From assembly GCA_900770845.1 (NCBI GenBank), contig CAAGLS010000116.1:1-12676 (forward strand): a stretch of 12,676 nucleotides of DNA. The letters run 5' to 3'. The notes beneath the pieces were generated by a model, which saw nothing but the letters and a program-made list of their open reading frames with translations, made no database searches and was not told where the DNA came from. The position numbers and the translations under genes were made by a program. Shown here piece after piece: positions 6,099 to 12,676 of this stretch (position 1 is the first letter of the stretch; each line of letters begins with the position of its first letter). The stretch is from an uncultured Prevotella sp. (GTDB lineage Bacteria > Bacteroidota > Bacteroidia > Bacteroidales > Bacteroidaceae).

Positions 6099-6185
6099 TG
6101 TGTGACAATTGGTCTATTGTTGTGTGACAGCTGCTCCATTGTTGTGTGACAGCTGGTCTATTGTTGTGTGACAACCGTCACACAA
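6099..6185. repeat. 22-bp tandem repeats ending in a perfect hairpin
   Basis: Three 22-bp units (6099-6120, 6121-6142, 6143-6164) share TGTGTGACA at the start and MTATTGT or CCATTGT at the end. A fourth unit begins at 6165 but turns into an inverted copy: TTGTGTGAC (6164-6172), loop AACC, GTCACACAA (6177-6185), a perfect 9-bp stem. The array lies about 140 bases upstream of the promoter of the FAH-porU operon. Confidence 0.85.
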
Positions 6186-6314
6186 CATGGACTTGCGACG
6201 CAACCGCGCCAACACGCCCCGACAGCCCCATGCGATTGCGTCCGGACGACCACCCAATCCGAGCCACGACAACGAAAATGTGGGACGAATGGGCGGAGTC
6301 TCAGAAATTTTGAC

Positions 6315-6322
6315 TATATTTG
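6315..6322 (+). promoter_or_regulatory. -7 box for the FAH-porU-porV-ispF operon
   Basis: TATATTTG is an exact TAnnTTTG element followed by GCAACAAACTAC, almost the same context as the box at 2917. No clear -33 TTTG lies at 19-20 bases. The start would be near 6328, giving a leader of about 98 bases before the ATG at 6426. Confidence 0.55.
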
Positions 6323-6425
6323 CAACAAACTACAACCCCGAAGCCTTCGAACGGCCAAACGGACGAAGCCAAGCCGGCCCCAGCTCCGACATGGACGAGA
6401 AGACGGAGGACAAAACCCAACAACT

Positions 6426-7043
6426 ATGAAGATATTCGCCATCGGCATGAACTACGCCGCACACAATAAAGCAATGAATGAAACGTTATTGAGAGAGGAC
6501 CCGCCTGTGATTTTCACCAAGGCCGACTCCTCGCTCATCAGCAACCACAAGCCTTTCTTCATCCCCGACCACATGGGGCGGATCGACTACGAGGGCGAAG
6601 TGGTGGTGCGCATCTGCCGACTGGGCAAGACCATTCCCGAAAGGTTCGCCCACCGCTACTACGACGCCGTGACGATGGGCATCGACTTCACGGCGCGCGA
6701 CATGCAGCGGCGCATGAAGGAGAAGGGGCTGCCCTGGGACATCGCCAAGGGATTCGACGGCTCCGCCGCCATCGGCGAGTGGATTCCCAAGGAGAAGCTG
6801 CCCGAGGCGCAGCGGCTGCGCTTCCACCTCGACATCAACGGCCAAACCGTGCAGCAGGGATGCACGGCCGACATGATCTTCTCCATCGACTACATCATCA
6901 GCTACATCAGCCAGTTTTTCACCCTGAAGACGGGCGACCTTCTCTTCACCGGCACTCCCACGGGCATGGGGCCCGTAAGCGTCAACGACCACTTGGAGGG
7001 CTGGATAGAAGAGCGGAAGGTGCTCGACTTCCGATGCAAATAG
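6426..7043 (+). CDS. Fumarylacetoacetate hydrolase (FAH) family protein
   Basis: The 205-residue protein is a single-domain FAH-family enzyme, a cytosolic metal-dependent hydrolase or decarboxylase of beta-keto acids. Visible marks are the start MKIFAIGMNY, PPVIFTKADSSLI (26-38) and the metal-binding pair E56/E58 in DYEGEVV. Further on are GIDFTARDMQ (85-94) with D87, the AKGFDGS loop (107-113) and FTGTPTGMGPV (174-184) near the end. The length matches the short class of the family. The substrate cannot be read from the sequence; acylpyruvates or oxaloacetate are family options. An in-frame start at 6168 would add 86 residues rich in Arg, Thr and Pro. It is rejected because it lies in the tandem-repeat hairpin and upstream of the promoter. 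The gene is 6 bases from porU and is probably cotranscribed. Confidence 0.88.
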   Translation: MKIFAIGMNYAAHNKAMNETLLREDPPVIFTKADSSLISNHKPFFIPDHMGRIDYEGEVVVRICRLGKTIPERFAHRYYDAVTMGIDFTARDMQRRMKEKGLPWDIAKGFDGSAAIGEWIPKEKLPEAQRLRFHLDINGQTVQQGCTADMIFSIDYIISYISQFFTLKTGDLLFTGTPTGMGPVSVNDHLEGWIEERKVLDFRCK

Positions 7044-7049
7044 ACACTT

Positions 7050-10000
7050 ATGAGACGACTTTTCTTCCTCTTCATCCTGCTCGGCGTCCTGACCCACGCC
7101 CACGCGCAACGCTTCTTCAACCTCACCAGCGACGAGGTGCGCGTAGACTCCACCATGCCCTCGTTTGGCTACAGCATGCCGCTCGCCGGCGACTACCAAG
7201 ACTCCATCTATACGGCTACGATACTCTATCCGGAGTTCATCGACATGACCTCCACCGACATAGCCAACTTCCGCCGCATGTCGGGCGACTCGCTGCCTGA
7301 GCTGCCCGCCGTTGACGGCTACGTGGCCGTGTCGCGCAAGGAGGCCTCGTTCAACGTGGCCTTCTGCCCCTTGGTGTTCCGCAACGGACGCTACCAGATC
7401 TTGGTCAGCTTCATGCTGCGCATCGACAGCTGGCCCGTGAGGCGAGCCGCGCGCCGCGAGGCCGCAGCCTACCGCTCAGGCGCCTCCGACCGCTACGCCG
7501 CCCACAGCGTGCTGGCCTCGGGCAGCTGGGCCAAGATACGCGTGCCGGCCACCGGGTTCTACCAGCTCACCGACGCCCTCATCCGCCAGGCCGGATTCAC
7601 CGACCTGGGCAAGGTGCACGTCTACGGCTACGGCGGCAACATGCAGAGCGAGCAGCTCGACGCCGACGACCTCGTGGCCCTCGACGACCTGAAGGAGGTG
7701 GAGCAGACCATCGTGGGCGGCCGCCACGTGTTCTACGCCAAGGGACCCGTGAGCTGGAACAGCAACACCACAGCCCAGCGCACCCGAAACCCCTACTCCG
7801 ACTACGGCTACTACTTCATCACCCAGAACGACAGCGCCCCCCTCACCGTCGACTCGGCCACGTTCCTGGCCAGCCACTACCCCGCCCCCGACGACTACCA
7901 CTCGCTCTACGAGGTGGACGGATTCTCCTGGTACAACGGCGGGCGCAACCTCTTCGACACCGAGGCCCTCACGGTGGGGCAAAGCAAGACCATCGTGCTG
8001 GCCAACGCCAACGCCAAAGGCTCGAAAGGCACACTCTACGTGCGCGTGACCTCGGGCACGGCCTCGCAGACCGAGGTGAGCTACAACGGCTCCACCCTTG
8101 GCAAGCTCGACATCACCACCATGAGCACCTACGACCGGGGCAAGGAGACCCACCAGCAGTATGAGGTGACGGCCAACGCCACCGACACGCTGCGCCTCAC
8201 CGTGACCTCGGGCGGCCCCGTGCGCCTCGACTACGCCTCCATTGCCTGGCCCGAGCCCAAGCCCTGCCCCGACATCGCCCGGGCCACGCTGCCCTCGCCG
8301 GAATATGTATACAACATCACCAACCAGGACCTCCACGCCGACACCGAGGTGGACATGGTCATCATCATCCCCACATCGCAGAAGCTGCTCAAGCAGGCAC
8401 AGAGGCTCAAGACCTTCCACGAGCAGCACGACGGACTGAGCGTGCGCATCGTGCCGGCCGACGAGATATACAACGAGTTCGCAAGCGGCACTCCCGACGC
8501 CAACGCCTACCGGCGCTACCTGAAGATGCTCTACGACCGCGCCACCAGCCAGGACGACGCGCCCAAACACCTGCTGCTCTTCGGCGACTGTCTCTGGGAC
8601 AACCGCATGATCACCCCGGCCGGCAAGAACCTCAACCCCGACGACTACCTGCTCTGCTGGGAGAGCGAGAACTCGTTCAGCGAGATCTACTGCTACGTGG
8701 ACGACGGGTTCTTCTGCCTGCTCGACGACGGCGAGGGCCTCAACCCCGCCACCAAGGACAAGCTCGACGTGGCCGTGGGACGCTTCCCCGTCACCACCGA
8801 CGCAGAGGCCGCCATCATGGTGGACAAGGTAATCAACTACGCCACCAACCAGAACGCCGGCGCCTGGGCCAACACCATCATGTTCATGGGCGACGACGGC
8901 AACAACAACCTCCACATGCGCGACGTCAACGCCGCCGCCGAGGACATCGCCTCGCTCCATCCCGGCTACGAAATCAAGAAGGTGATGTGGGACGCCTATC
9001 CGCGCGTGTCCACCTCCACGGGCTACCACTTCCCAGGAGCCACAGCCGCCATCAAGAAGCAGCAGGCCGAGGGAGCCCTCATCTTCGACTATGCCGGCCA
9101 CGGCATAGAATACCAAATCTCGCATGAGGCGGTGCTCACGCTGAGCGACTTCCGCGAGTTCTCCAACGAGAACCTGCCGCTGTGGATCACCGCCTCGTGC
9201 GACATCATGCCCTTCGACGGCACCGCGGCCACCATCGGCGAGGCCGCCGTGCTCAACGCCAACGGAGGCGCGGTGGCATTCTACGGCACCACGCGCACCG
9301 TCTACGCCGACGCCAACAAGCGGCTCAACATGGCATTCCTGCGGCGGGTGCTGAGCGTGGACACCCTCACGGGCAAGCCCGTGACCATGGGCGAGGCGCA
9401 GCGACTGGCCAAGAACGACATGATCGTCAACCGCGACGGCGACCGCACCATCAACAAACTGCAATACTCGCTGCTCGGCGACCCCGCCCTGCCGCTCAAC
9501 CTGCCCACGCTGACGGCCACCATCGACTCCATCGACGGACAGGCCATCGACGGCCGGGCCACGCTGCCCCAGCTCAGGGCCGGGGCGAGAGTGAGGGTGG
9601 CGGGCCACGTGGAGAACGCCGCCGACTTCAGCGGGCGGGTGTCGCTCACCGTGCGCGACAACCGTGAGCTCATCACCTGCCGCCAGCAGGAGGCCACGGC
9701 CTCATCGGCCTTCCAATACTACGACCGAACGAAGACCCTCTTCACCGGCACCGACAGCATCCGGAACGGACGATTCGACATGACCTTCACCGTGCCCAAG
9801 GACATCAACTACAGCAACGGGACCGGCCAGATGATTGTCTACGCCTACGGCCAAGGACGCATCGCCCACGGATCCTGCGAGAGCTTCACCGTGGGCGGCA
9901 CCGCCACCAACGCCACCGACACCATAGGCCCCAACGTGTTCTGCTACCTCAACACACCGGACTTCGCCGAGGGCGGCAGCGTGAACACTACACCCTATTT

Positions 10001-10583
10001 CGTGGCCAACATCGCCGACTCAAGCGGCATCAACACCACCGGCACGGGCATAGGCCACGACCTGCAGCTCATCATCGACGGCAGCTCGGCCATGACCTAC
10101 AACCTCAACGACAACTTCAGCTACGACTTCGGCTCCCACACCACCGGCTCCACGTGGTACAGCATCCCGGAGCTGGAGCCCGGCCCCCACTCGCTGCAGT
10201 TCCGCGCATGGGACCAGCTGAACAACTGCACCACCAAACGAATCAACTTCAACGTGGTGCGCGGCCTGCAGCCCTCGGAGCTCAACGTGAGCGCCACCGA
10301 CAACCCCGCGTCGACGGGAACCACCTTCATCGTGGGCCACAACCTCGTGGGCTCCACGGGCTACGTCAGGCTGGAAGTGTTCGACGGCTCGGGCCGCCTG
10401 CTCTGGCGCCACACCGGCAACACATCGTCCACACCCGGAGCCTACGCCTACTCTTGGGACCTGCGCACCGACAGCGGCGCGCGCCTCCAGACGGGCGTCT
10501 ATCTCTACCGGGCCACGGTGAGCGTAGGGGGCAGCGTGGAGAAATCGAAGACCAAGAAACTCATCGTCATCGGCAATAATTAA
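7050..10583 (+). CDS. porU: Type IX secretion system sortase PorU
   Basis: The 1177-residue protein matches the PorU C25 (gingipain-type) cysteine protease family in length and layout. PorU sits on the outer surface of the outer membrane, cuts the C-terminal domain off T9SS cargo and joins the cargo to anionic lipopolysaccharide. Visible are a signal peptide (1-19, AHA|Q) and an N-terminal beta-rich propeptide-like region. The catalytic domain covers about 435-815, with H684 in YAGHGIEYQ and C717 in WITASCDIMPFDG, 33 residues apart; P. gingivalis PorU uses Cys690. An Ig-like C-terminal sorting domain ends in TGVYLYRATVSVGG and KKLIVIGNN. PorU is known to keep its C-terminal domain uncut. PorV is encoded directly downstream, as expected for partners that form the attachment complex. 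Confidence 0.93.
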   Translation: MRRLFFLFILLGVLTHAHAQRFFNLTSDEVRVDSTMPSFGYSMPLAGDYQDSIYTATILYPEFIDMTSTDIANFRRMSGDSLPELPAVDGYVAVSRKEASFNVAFCPLVFRNGRYQILVSFMLRIDSWPVRRAARREAAAYRSGASDRYAAHSVLASGSWAKIRVPATGFYQLTDALIRQAGFTDLGKVHVYGYGGNMQSEQLDADDLVALDDLKEVEQTIVGGRHVFYAKGPVSWNSNTTAQRTRNPYSDYGYYFITQNDSAPLTVDSATFLASHYPAPDDYHSLYEVDGFSWYNGGRNLFDTEALTVGQSKTIVLANANAKGSKGTLYVRVTSGTASQTEVSYNGSTLGKLDITTMSTYDRGKETHQQYEVTANATDTLRLTVTSGGPVRLDYASIAWPEPKPCPDIARATLPSPEYVYNITNQDLHADTEVDMVIIIPTSQKLLKQAQRLKTFHEQHDGLSVRIVPADEIYNEFASGTPDANAYRRYLKMLYDRATSQDDAPKHLLLFGDCLWDNRMITPAGKNLNPDDYLLCWESENSFSEIYCYVDDGFFCLLDDGEGLNPATKDKLDVAVGRFPVTTDAEAAIMVDKVINYATNQNAGAWANTIMFMGDDGNNNLHMRDVNAAAEDIASLHPGYEIKKVMWDAYPRVSTSTGYHFPGATAAIKKQQAEGALIFDYAGHGIEYQISHEAVLTLSDFREFSNENLPLWITASCDIMPFDGTAATIGEAAVLNANGGAVAFYGTTRTVYADANKRLNMAFLRRVLSVDTLTGKPVTMGEAQRLAKNDMIVNRDGDRTINKLQYSLLGDPALPLNLPTLTATIDSIDGQAIDGRATLPQLRAGARVRVAGHVENAADFSGRVSLTVRDNRELITCRQQEATASSAFQYYDRTKTLFTGTDSIRNGRFDMTFTVPKDINYSNGTGQMIVYAYGQGRIAHGSCESFTVGGTATNATDTIGPNVFCYLNTPDFAEGGSVNTTPYFVANIADSSGINTTGTGIGHDLQLIIDGSSAMTYNLNDNFSYDFGSHTTGSTWYSIPELEPGPHSLQFRAWDQLNNCTTKRINFNVVRGLQPSELNVSATDNPASTGTTFIVGHNLVGSTGYVRLEVFDGSGRLLWRHTGNTSSTPGAYAYSWDLRTDSGARLQTGVYLYRATVSVGGSVEKSKTKKLIVIGNN

Positions 10584-10628
10584 ACCGTTTCTACGTTTTC
10601 CTTTCATCACCACAACCATTTAGAACGA

Positions 10629-11804
10629 ATGAACAACATAATGAAAATAGCATTCCTCATGTCTTTCCTCTCGCTCGCCGCGCTCACGGCGAACGCGCAG
10701 GGCAAGAAGGAAGACATGTTCAACCCCGTGAACACGGCCGTAACCTCGCAGACCATCGCCCCCGACGCGCGCGCCGGCTCGATGGGCGACGTGGGCGCCG
10801 CCACCGACCCCGACGTCAACTCGCAATACTGGAACCCCGCCAAGTACCCCTTCAACATCAGCCGCGCGGGAGTCTCCATCAACTACACGCCGTGGCTGCG
10901 CCAGCTGGTCAACGACATCGACCTGGCCCAGCTCGTGGGCTACTACCGCATCGGCGACTACAGCGCCGTGTCGGCCTCGCTGCGCTATTTCTCATTGGGC
11001 GAGGTGCAGCTCTCCGAGAGCGACAACGCCCAGACCATCAACCCCTACGAAATGTCCGTCGACGTGGCCTACTCGCTGATGCTGAGCGAGAAGTTCTCGC
11101 TGGCCGCCGCCGTGCGCTGGATCTACTCCGACCTCACCTACAGCTACACCGACGACACGTCGCCCGCATCGGCCTTCGCCGCCGACATCGCCTGCTACTA
11201 CCAGAACTACCTCAACATCGGCTCGCGCGAGTGCCAGTTGGGATTGGGTCTGAACATCAGCAACATCGGCTCGAAGATCACCTTCGGCGGCAGCGACCGC
11301 AGTGAGTTCATCCCCACCAACCTGCGATTGGGAGCCTCAGTCATGATTCCCATCGACGAATACAACCGCATATCCTTCGCCGCCGACGCCAACAAGCTGC
11401 TCGTGCCCACCTATCCCAAGCAGAAGGAGGGCGAGACCAGCGCCGACTACGACGCGCGCGTGGAGAAGGACTATTACGACGTGTCGAGCATATCGGGCAT
11501 CTTCAAGAGCTTCTCCGACGCCCCGGGCGGATTCTCCGAGGAGCTGAAGGAGATACAGTGGAGCGCGGGCGCCGAGTATGTATACAACGACAAGTTCGCC
11601 ATCCGCGCCGGCTACCACCACGAGAGCGAGTCGAAGGGCAACCGCAAGTATTTCACTGTGGGCGCGGGATTCAAGATGAACGTGTTCTCGCTCGACGCCG
11701 GCTATGTCATCGCCACGGCCAAGAGCAACCCGCTGGACCAGACGCTGCGCTTCTCGCTCAGCTTCGACATGGACGGCATCAAGGACCTTTTCCGCAGAAG
11801 ATAG
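10629..11804 (+). CDS. porV: Type IX secretion outer-membrane protein PorV (LptO)
   Basis: This is a 391-residue FadL-like outer-membrane beta-barrel. PorV receives cargo from the Sov translocon and carries it to PorU for cleavage and attachment. Visible are a signal peptide (1-23, ANA|Q) and the PorV-typical start of the mature protein, NTAVTSQTIAPDARAGSMGD then VNSQYWNPAKYPF. Alternating beta-strand sequence with many aromatic residues follows, with a final strand LRFSLSFDMDGI. The length fits the family (about 390). A shorter start at M5 (10641) would still leave a full signal peptide. It follows porU by 45 bases with no promoter-like box between them, so it probably shares the operon. Other T9SS genes (porK, L, M, N, sov) are not in the window. 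Confidence 0.93.
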   Translation: MNNIMKIAFLMSFLSLAALTANAQGKKEDMFNPVNTAVTSQTIAPDARAGSMGDVGAATDPDVNSQYWNPAKYPFNISRAGVSINYTPWLRQLVNDIDLAQLVGYYRIGDYSAVSASLRYFSLGEVQLSESDNAQTINPYEMSVDVAYSLMLSEKFSLAAAVRWIYSDLTYSYTDDTSPASAFAADIACYYQNYLNIGSRECQLGLGLNISNIGSKITFGGSDRSEFIPTNLRLGASVMIPIDEYNRISFAADANKLLVPTYPKQKEGETSADYDARVEKDYYDVSSISGIFKSFSDAPGGFSEELKEIQWSAGAEYVYNDKFAIRAGYHHESESKGNRKYFTVGAGFKMNVFSLDAGYVIATAKSNPLDQTLRFSLSFDMDGIKDLFRRR

Positions 11805-11825
11805 ACACCACACAAACCACAAGCC

Positions 11826-12314
11826 ATGCAACAACCCAACATCCGCGTCGGCATGGGCTACGATGTCCACCGACTTGTAGAAGGCCGCCCGCTCATCTTG
11901 GGCGGCATAGAGATACCCCACACGCTGGGACTCTTGGGCCACAGCGACGCCGACGTGCTCATCCATGCCATCTGCGACGCCCTGTTGGGGGCCGCCAACC
12001 TGCGCGACATCGGCCACCACTTCCCCGACACGTCGGCTGCCACCTTGGGAATGGACAGCAAGGAAATCCTGCGCCAGTGCATAGGGCTGATAGAGGGGAA
12101 GGGCTACAAGGTGGGCAACATCGACGCCACGGTGTGCGCCGAGCGTCCGAAGATCAACCCCCATGTGGCCCGTATGCGCTCCTGTCTGGCCGGGGTGATG
12201 GGCTGCGACGAGGACCAGATCAGCATCAAGGCCACCACCACCGAGCGCTTGGGCTTCACCGGCCGCGAGGAGGGCATCAGCGCCTACGCCGTGTGCATGA
12301 TTTGGAAACAGTAG
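11826..12314 (+). CDS. ispF: 2-C-methyl-D-erythritol 2,4-cyclodiphosphate synthase
   Basis: The 162-residue protein is the cytosolic MEP-pathway enzyme that converts CDP-methylerythritol 2-phosphate to 2-C-methylerythritol 2,4-cyclodiphosphate with release of CMP. It works as a trimer with zinc. Zinc ligands D12, H14 and H46 are present in MGYDVHRL and DADVLIHAICDALLGA, with the same spacing as E. coli D8/H10/H42. DIGHHFPDT (61-69) and the C-terminal CMP-binding signature KATTTERLGFTGREEGI (135-151) are intact. The length is normal. It lies 21 bases after porV, so it probably belongs to the same transcription unit; the pairing is positional, not functional. It is the last gene in the window. 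Confidence 0.96.
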   Translation: MQQPNIRVGMGYDVHRLVEGRPLILGGIEIPHTLGLLGHSDADVLIHAICDALLGAANLRDIGHHFPDTSAATLGMDSKEILRQCIGLIEGKGYKVGNIDATVCAERPKINPHVARMRSCLAGVMGCDEDQISIKATTTERLGFTGREEGISAYAVCMIWKQ

Positions 12315-12370
12315 CCCCCTCCCACCCCACAACACCCAAAGGCCAAGTACGCAAAGGTTGTGCTTCCGCT

Positions 12371-12406
12371 TGCAGGGGCCGTGTCGTCGACGACACGGCC
12401 CCTGCA
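12371..12406. terminator. 36-bp perfect palindrome after ispF
   Basis: Eighteen bases beginning TGCAGGGGCCGTGTCGTC are followed with no spacer by their exact reverse complement, centred on GTCGAC. It lies 56 bases after the ispF stop. As RNA it would form a very stable hairpin and could end or protect the operon transcript. No T-run follows, so a classic intrinsic terminator is not certain. Confidence 0.6.
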
Positions 12407-12465
12407 ATTCGATTGGGAGTTCAATATGATGTACCCAAAATATCGTTCTGAAAAAACTGTAACCT

Positions 12466-12502
12466 CTTGCGGCGATGCAAGGGGTTATTGGTTATGGTTG
12501 TA
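12466..12502. repeat. Family A-type right end (partial copy A3)
   Basis: The hairpin CTTGC-GGCGAT-GCAAG (12466-12481) is followed by GGGTTATTGGTTATGGTTGT. This matches the right end of A2, where GCAAGGGGTTTTACTGGTTT lies at 6021-6040. The rest of an A element is missing to the left, so this looks like a truncated copy. It directly abuts element B2. Confidence 0.6.
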
Positions 12503-12676
12503 AAGGTCGGTTCTAAAAATTAGGTCGAGGCGTATTGGCCCAGCGCCCACCTTTTCGCGCCATGGCAGAGTCCAAGCAAGCTTGGCTCTGCTCATTTGGC
12601 TTATCGAAAAGGTTCTGCCAGCTATCGGGACTCTGGAACGTAAGTTGAAGAGGGAGTGTAGCGGGCTACACGACCG
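12503..12676. repeat. Dispersed hairpin element, family B, copy 2 (B2), runs off the window
   Basis: The first 34 bases are identical to the left end of B1, and 12614-12676 is collinear with 5471-5532. Between these blocks B2 carries a 77-base segment absent from B1 that forms its own hairpin: ACCTTTTCG (12549-12557) with CGAAAAGGT (12605-12613). Inside it is a GCAGAG..CCAAGC / GCTTGG..CTCTGC stem. The short hairpin GTGTAGC-GG-GCTACAC (12656-12671) is perfect here and has a G-T pair in B1. The right end lies beyond the window. Confidence 0.78.

Noticed and set aside
6099..6185. CRISPR array
   Set aside because: The 22-bp units follow one another directly, with no spacers and no cas genes nearby.
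6168..6425. 86-residue N-terminal extension of the FAH-family protein
   Set aside because: It starts inside the tandem-repeat hairpin, lies upstream of the TATATTTG box for most of its length, and has a non-protein-like composition. The family start MKIFAIGMNY is at 6426.
7476..9608. 710-codon open frame on the minus strand inside porU
   Set aside because: It is a mirror of a GC-rich gene with few stop codons in the opposite frame. The product is mostly V, G, H, A and E with no domain, and porU on the plus strand is unambiguous.
1..12676. tRNA, rRNA, complete insertion sequence or prophage genes
   Set aside because: No tRNA cloverleaf, rRNA segment, complete transposase or phage gene could be recognised. 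The only mobile-type coding trace is the Rpn-like tail at the left edge.

Overview
The window looks like chromosomal DNA from a Prevotella-type member of the Bacteroidales. The evidence is the PorU and PorV pair of the type IX secretion system (T9SS), promoters of the Bacteroidetes form TTTG-N19/20-TAnnTTTG, genes without clear Shine-Dalgarno sites, signal peptides ending in AxA|Q, and a GH53 galactanase with a Prevotella-style C-terminal motif. The genes are GC-rich and use many C-ending codons. The gaps between them are AT-rich or packed with hairpins.

Layout: (1) 1-324 is the 3' end of an Rpn/PD-(D/E)XK 'putative transposase' gene with an expanded 12-bp repeat. (2) 325-836 is a gene-free stretch with a hairpin-rich dispersed repeat (A1) and a strong promoter for the next gene. 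(3) 837-2096 encodes a secreted GH53 endo-beta-1,4-galactanase. (4) 2097-2955 is a long gap. It carries a probable minus-strand structured small RNA (about 2388 to 2192) with its own promoter and terminator, two operator-like palindromes upstream of that promoter, and then the promoter of the next gene. (5) 2956-4710 encodes a Na+/phosphate symporter family protein with a PhoU-like tail. (6) 4810-5226 (minus) encodes a small exported protein, convergent with the symporter across a strong hairpin. (7) 5227-6425 is gene-free and holds two abutting hairpin elements (B1 and A2), 22-bp tandem repeats and a promoter. (8) 6426-12314 is a probable operon of FAH-family hydrolase, porU, porV and ispF. 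(9) 12315-12676 holds a 36-bp perfect palindrome, a partial A-type end and a second B-type element that runs off the window.

How the genes work together: PorU is the T9SS sortase and PorV is its outer-membrane shuttle partner, so they act together to process and attach exported cargo at the cell surface. The galactanase ends in a short motif that may make it a cargo of such a pathway (inference). The FAH-family enzyme and IspF are metabolic passengers in the same transcription unit.

The least explained content is the set of repeats. Two families of inverted-repeat elements, A and B, sit side by side at two loci about 7 kb apart. Their internal stems look conserved as structure. The minus-strand RNA is the other candidate for an undescribed function. 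No search could be run, so novelty is not established for any of these.
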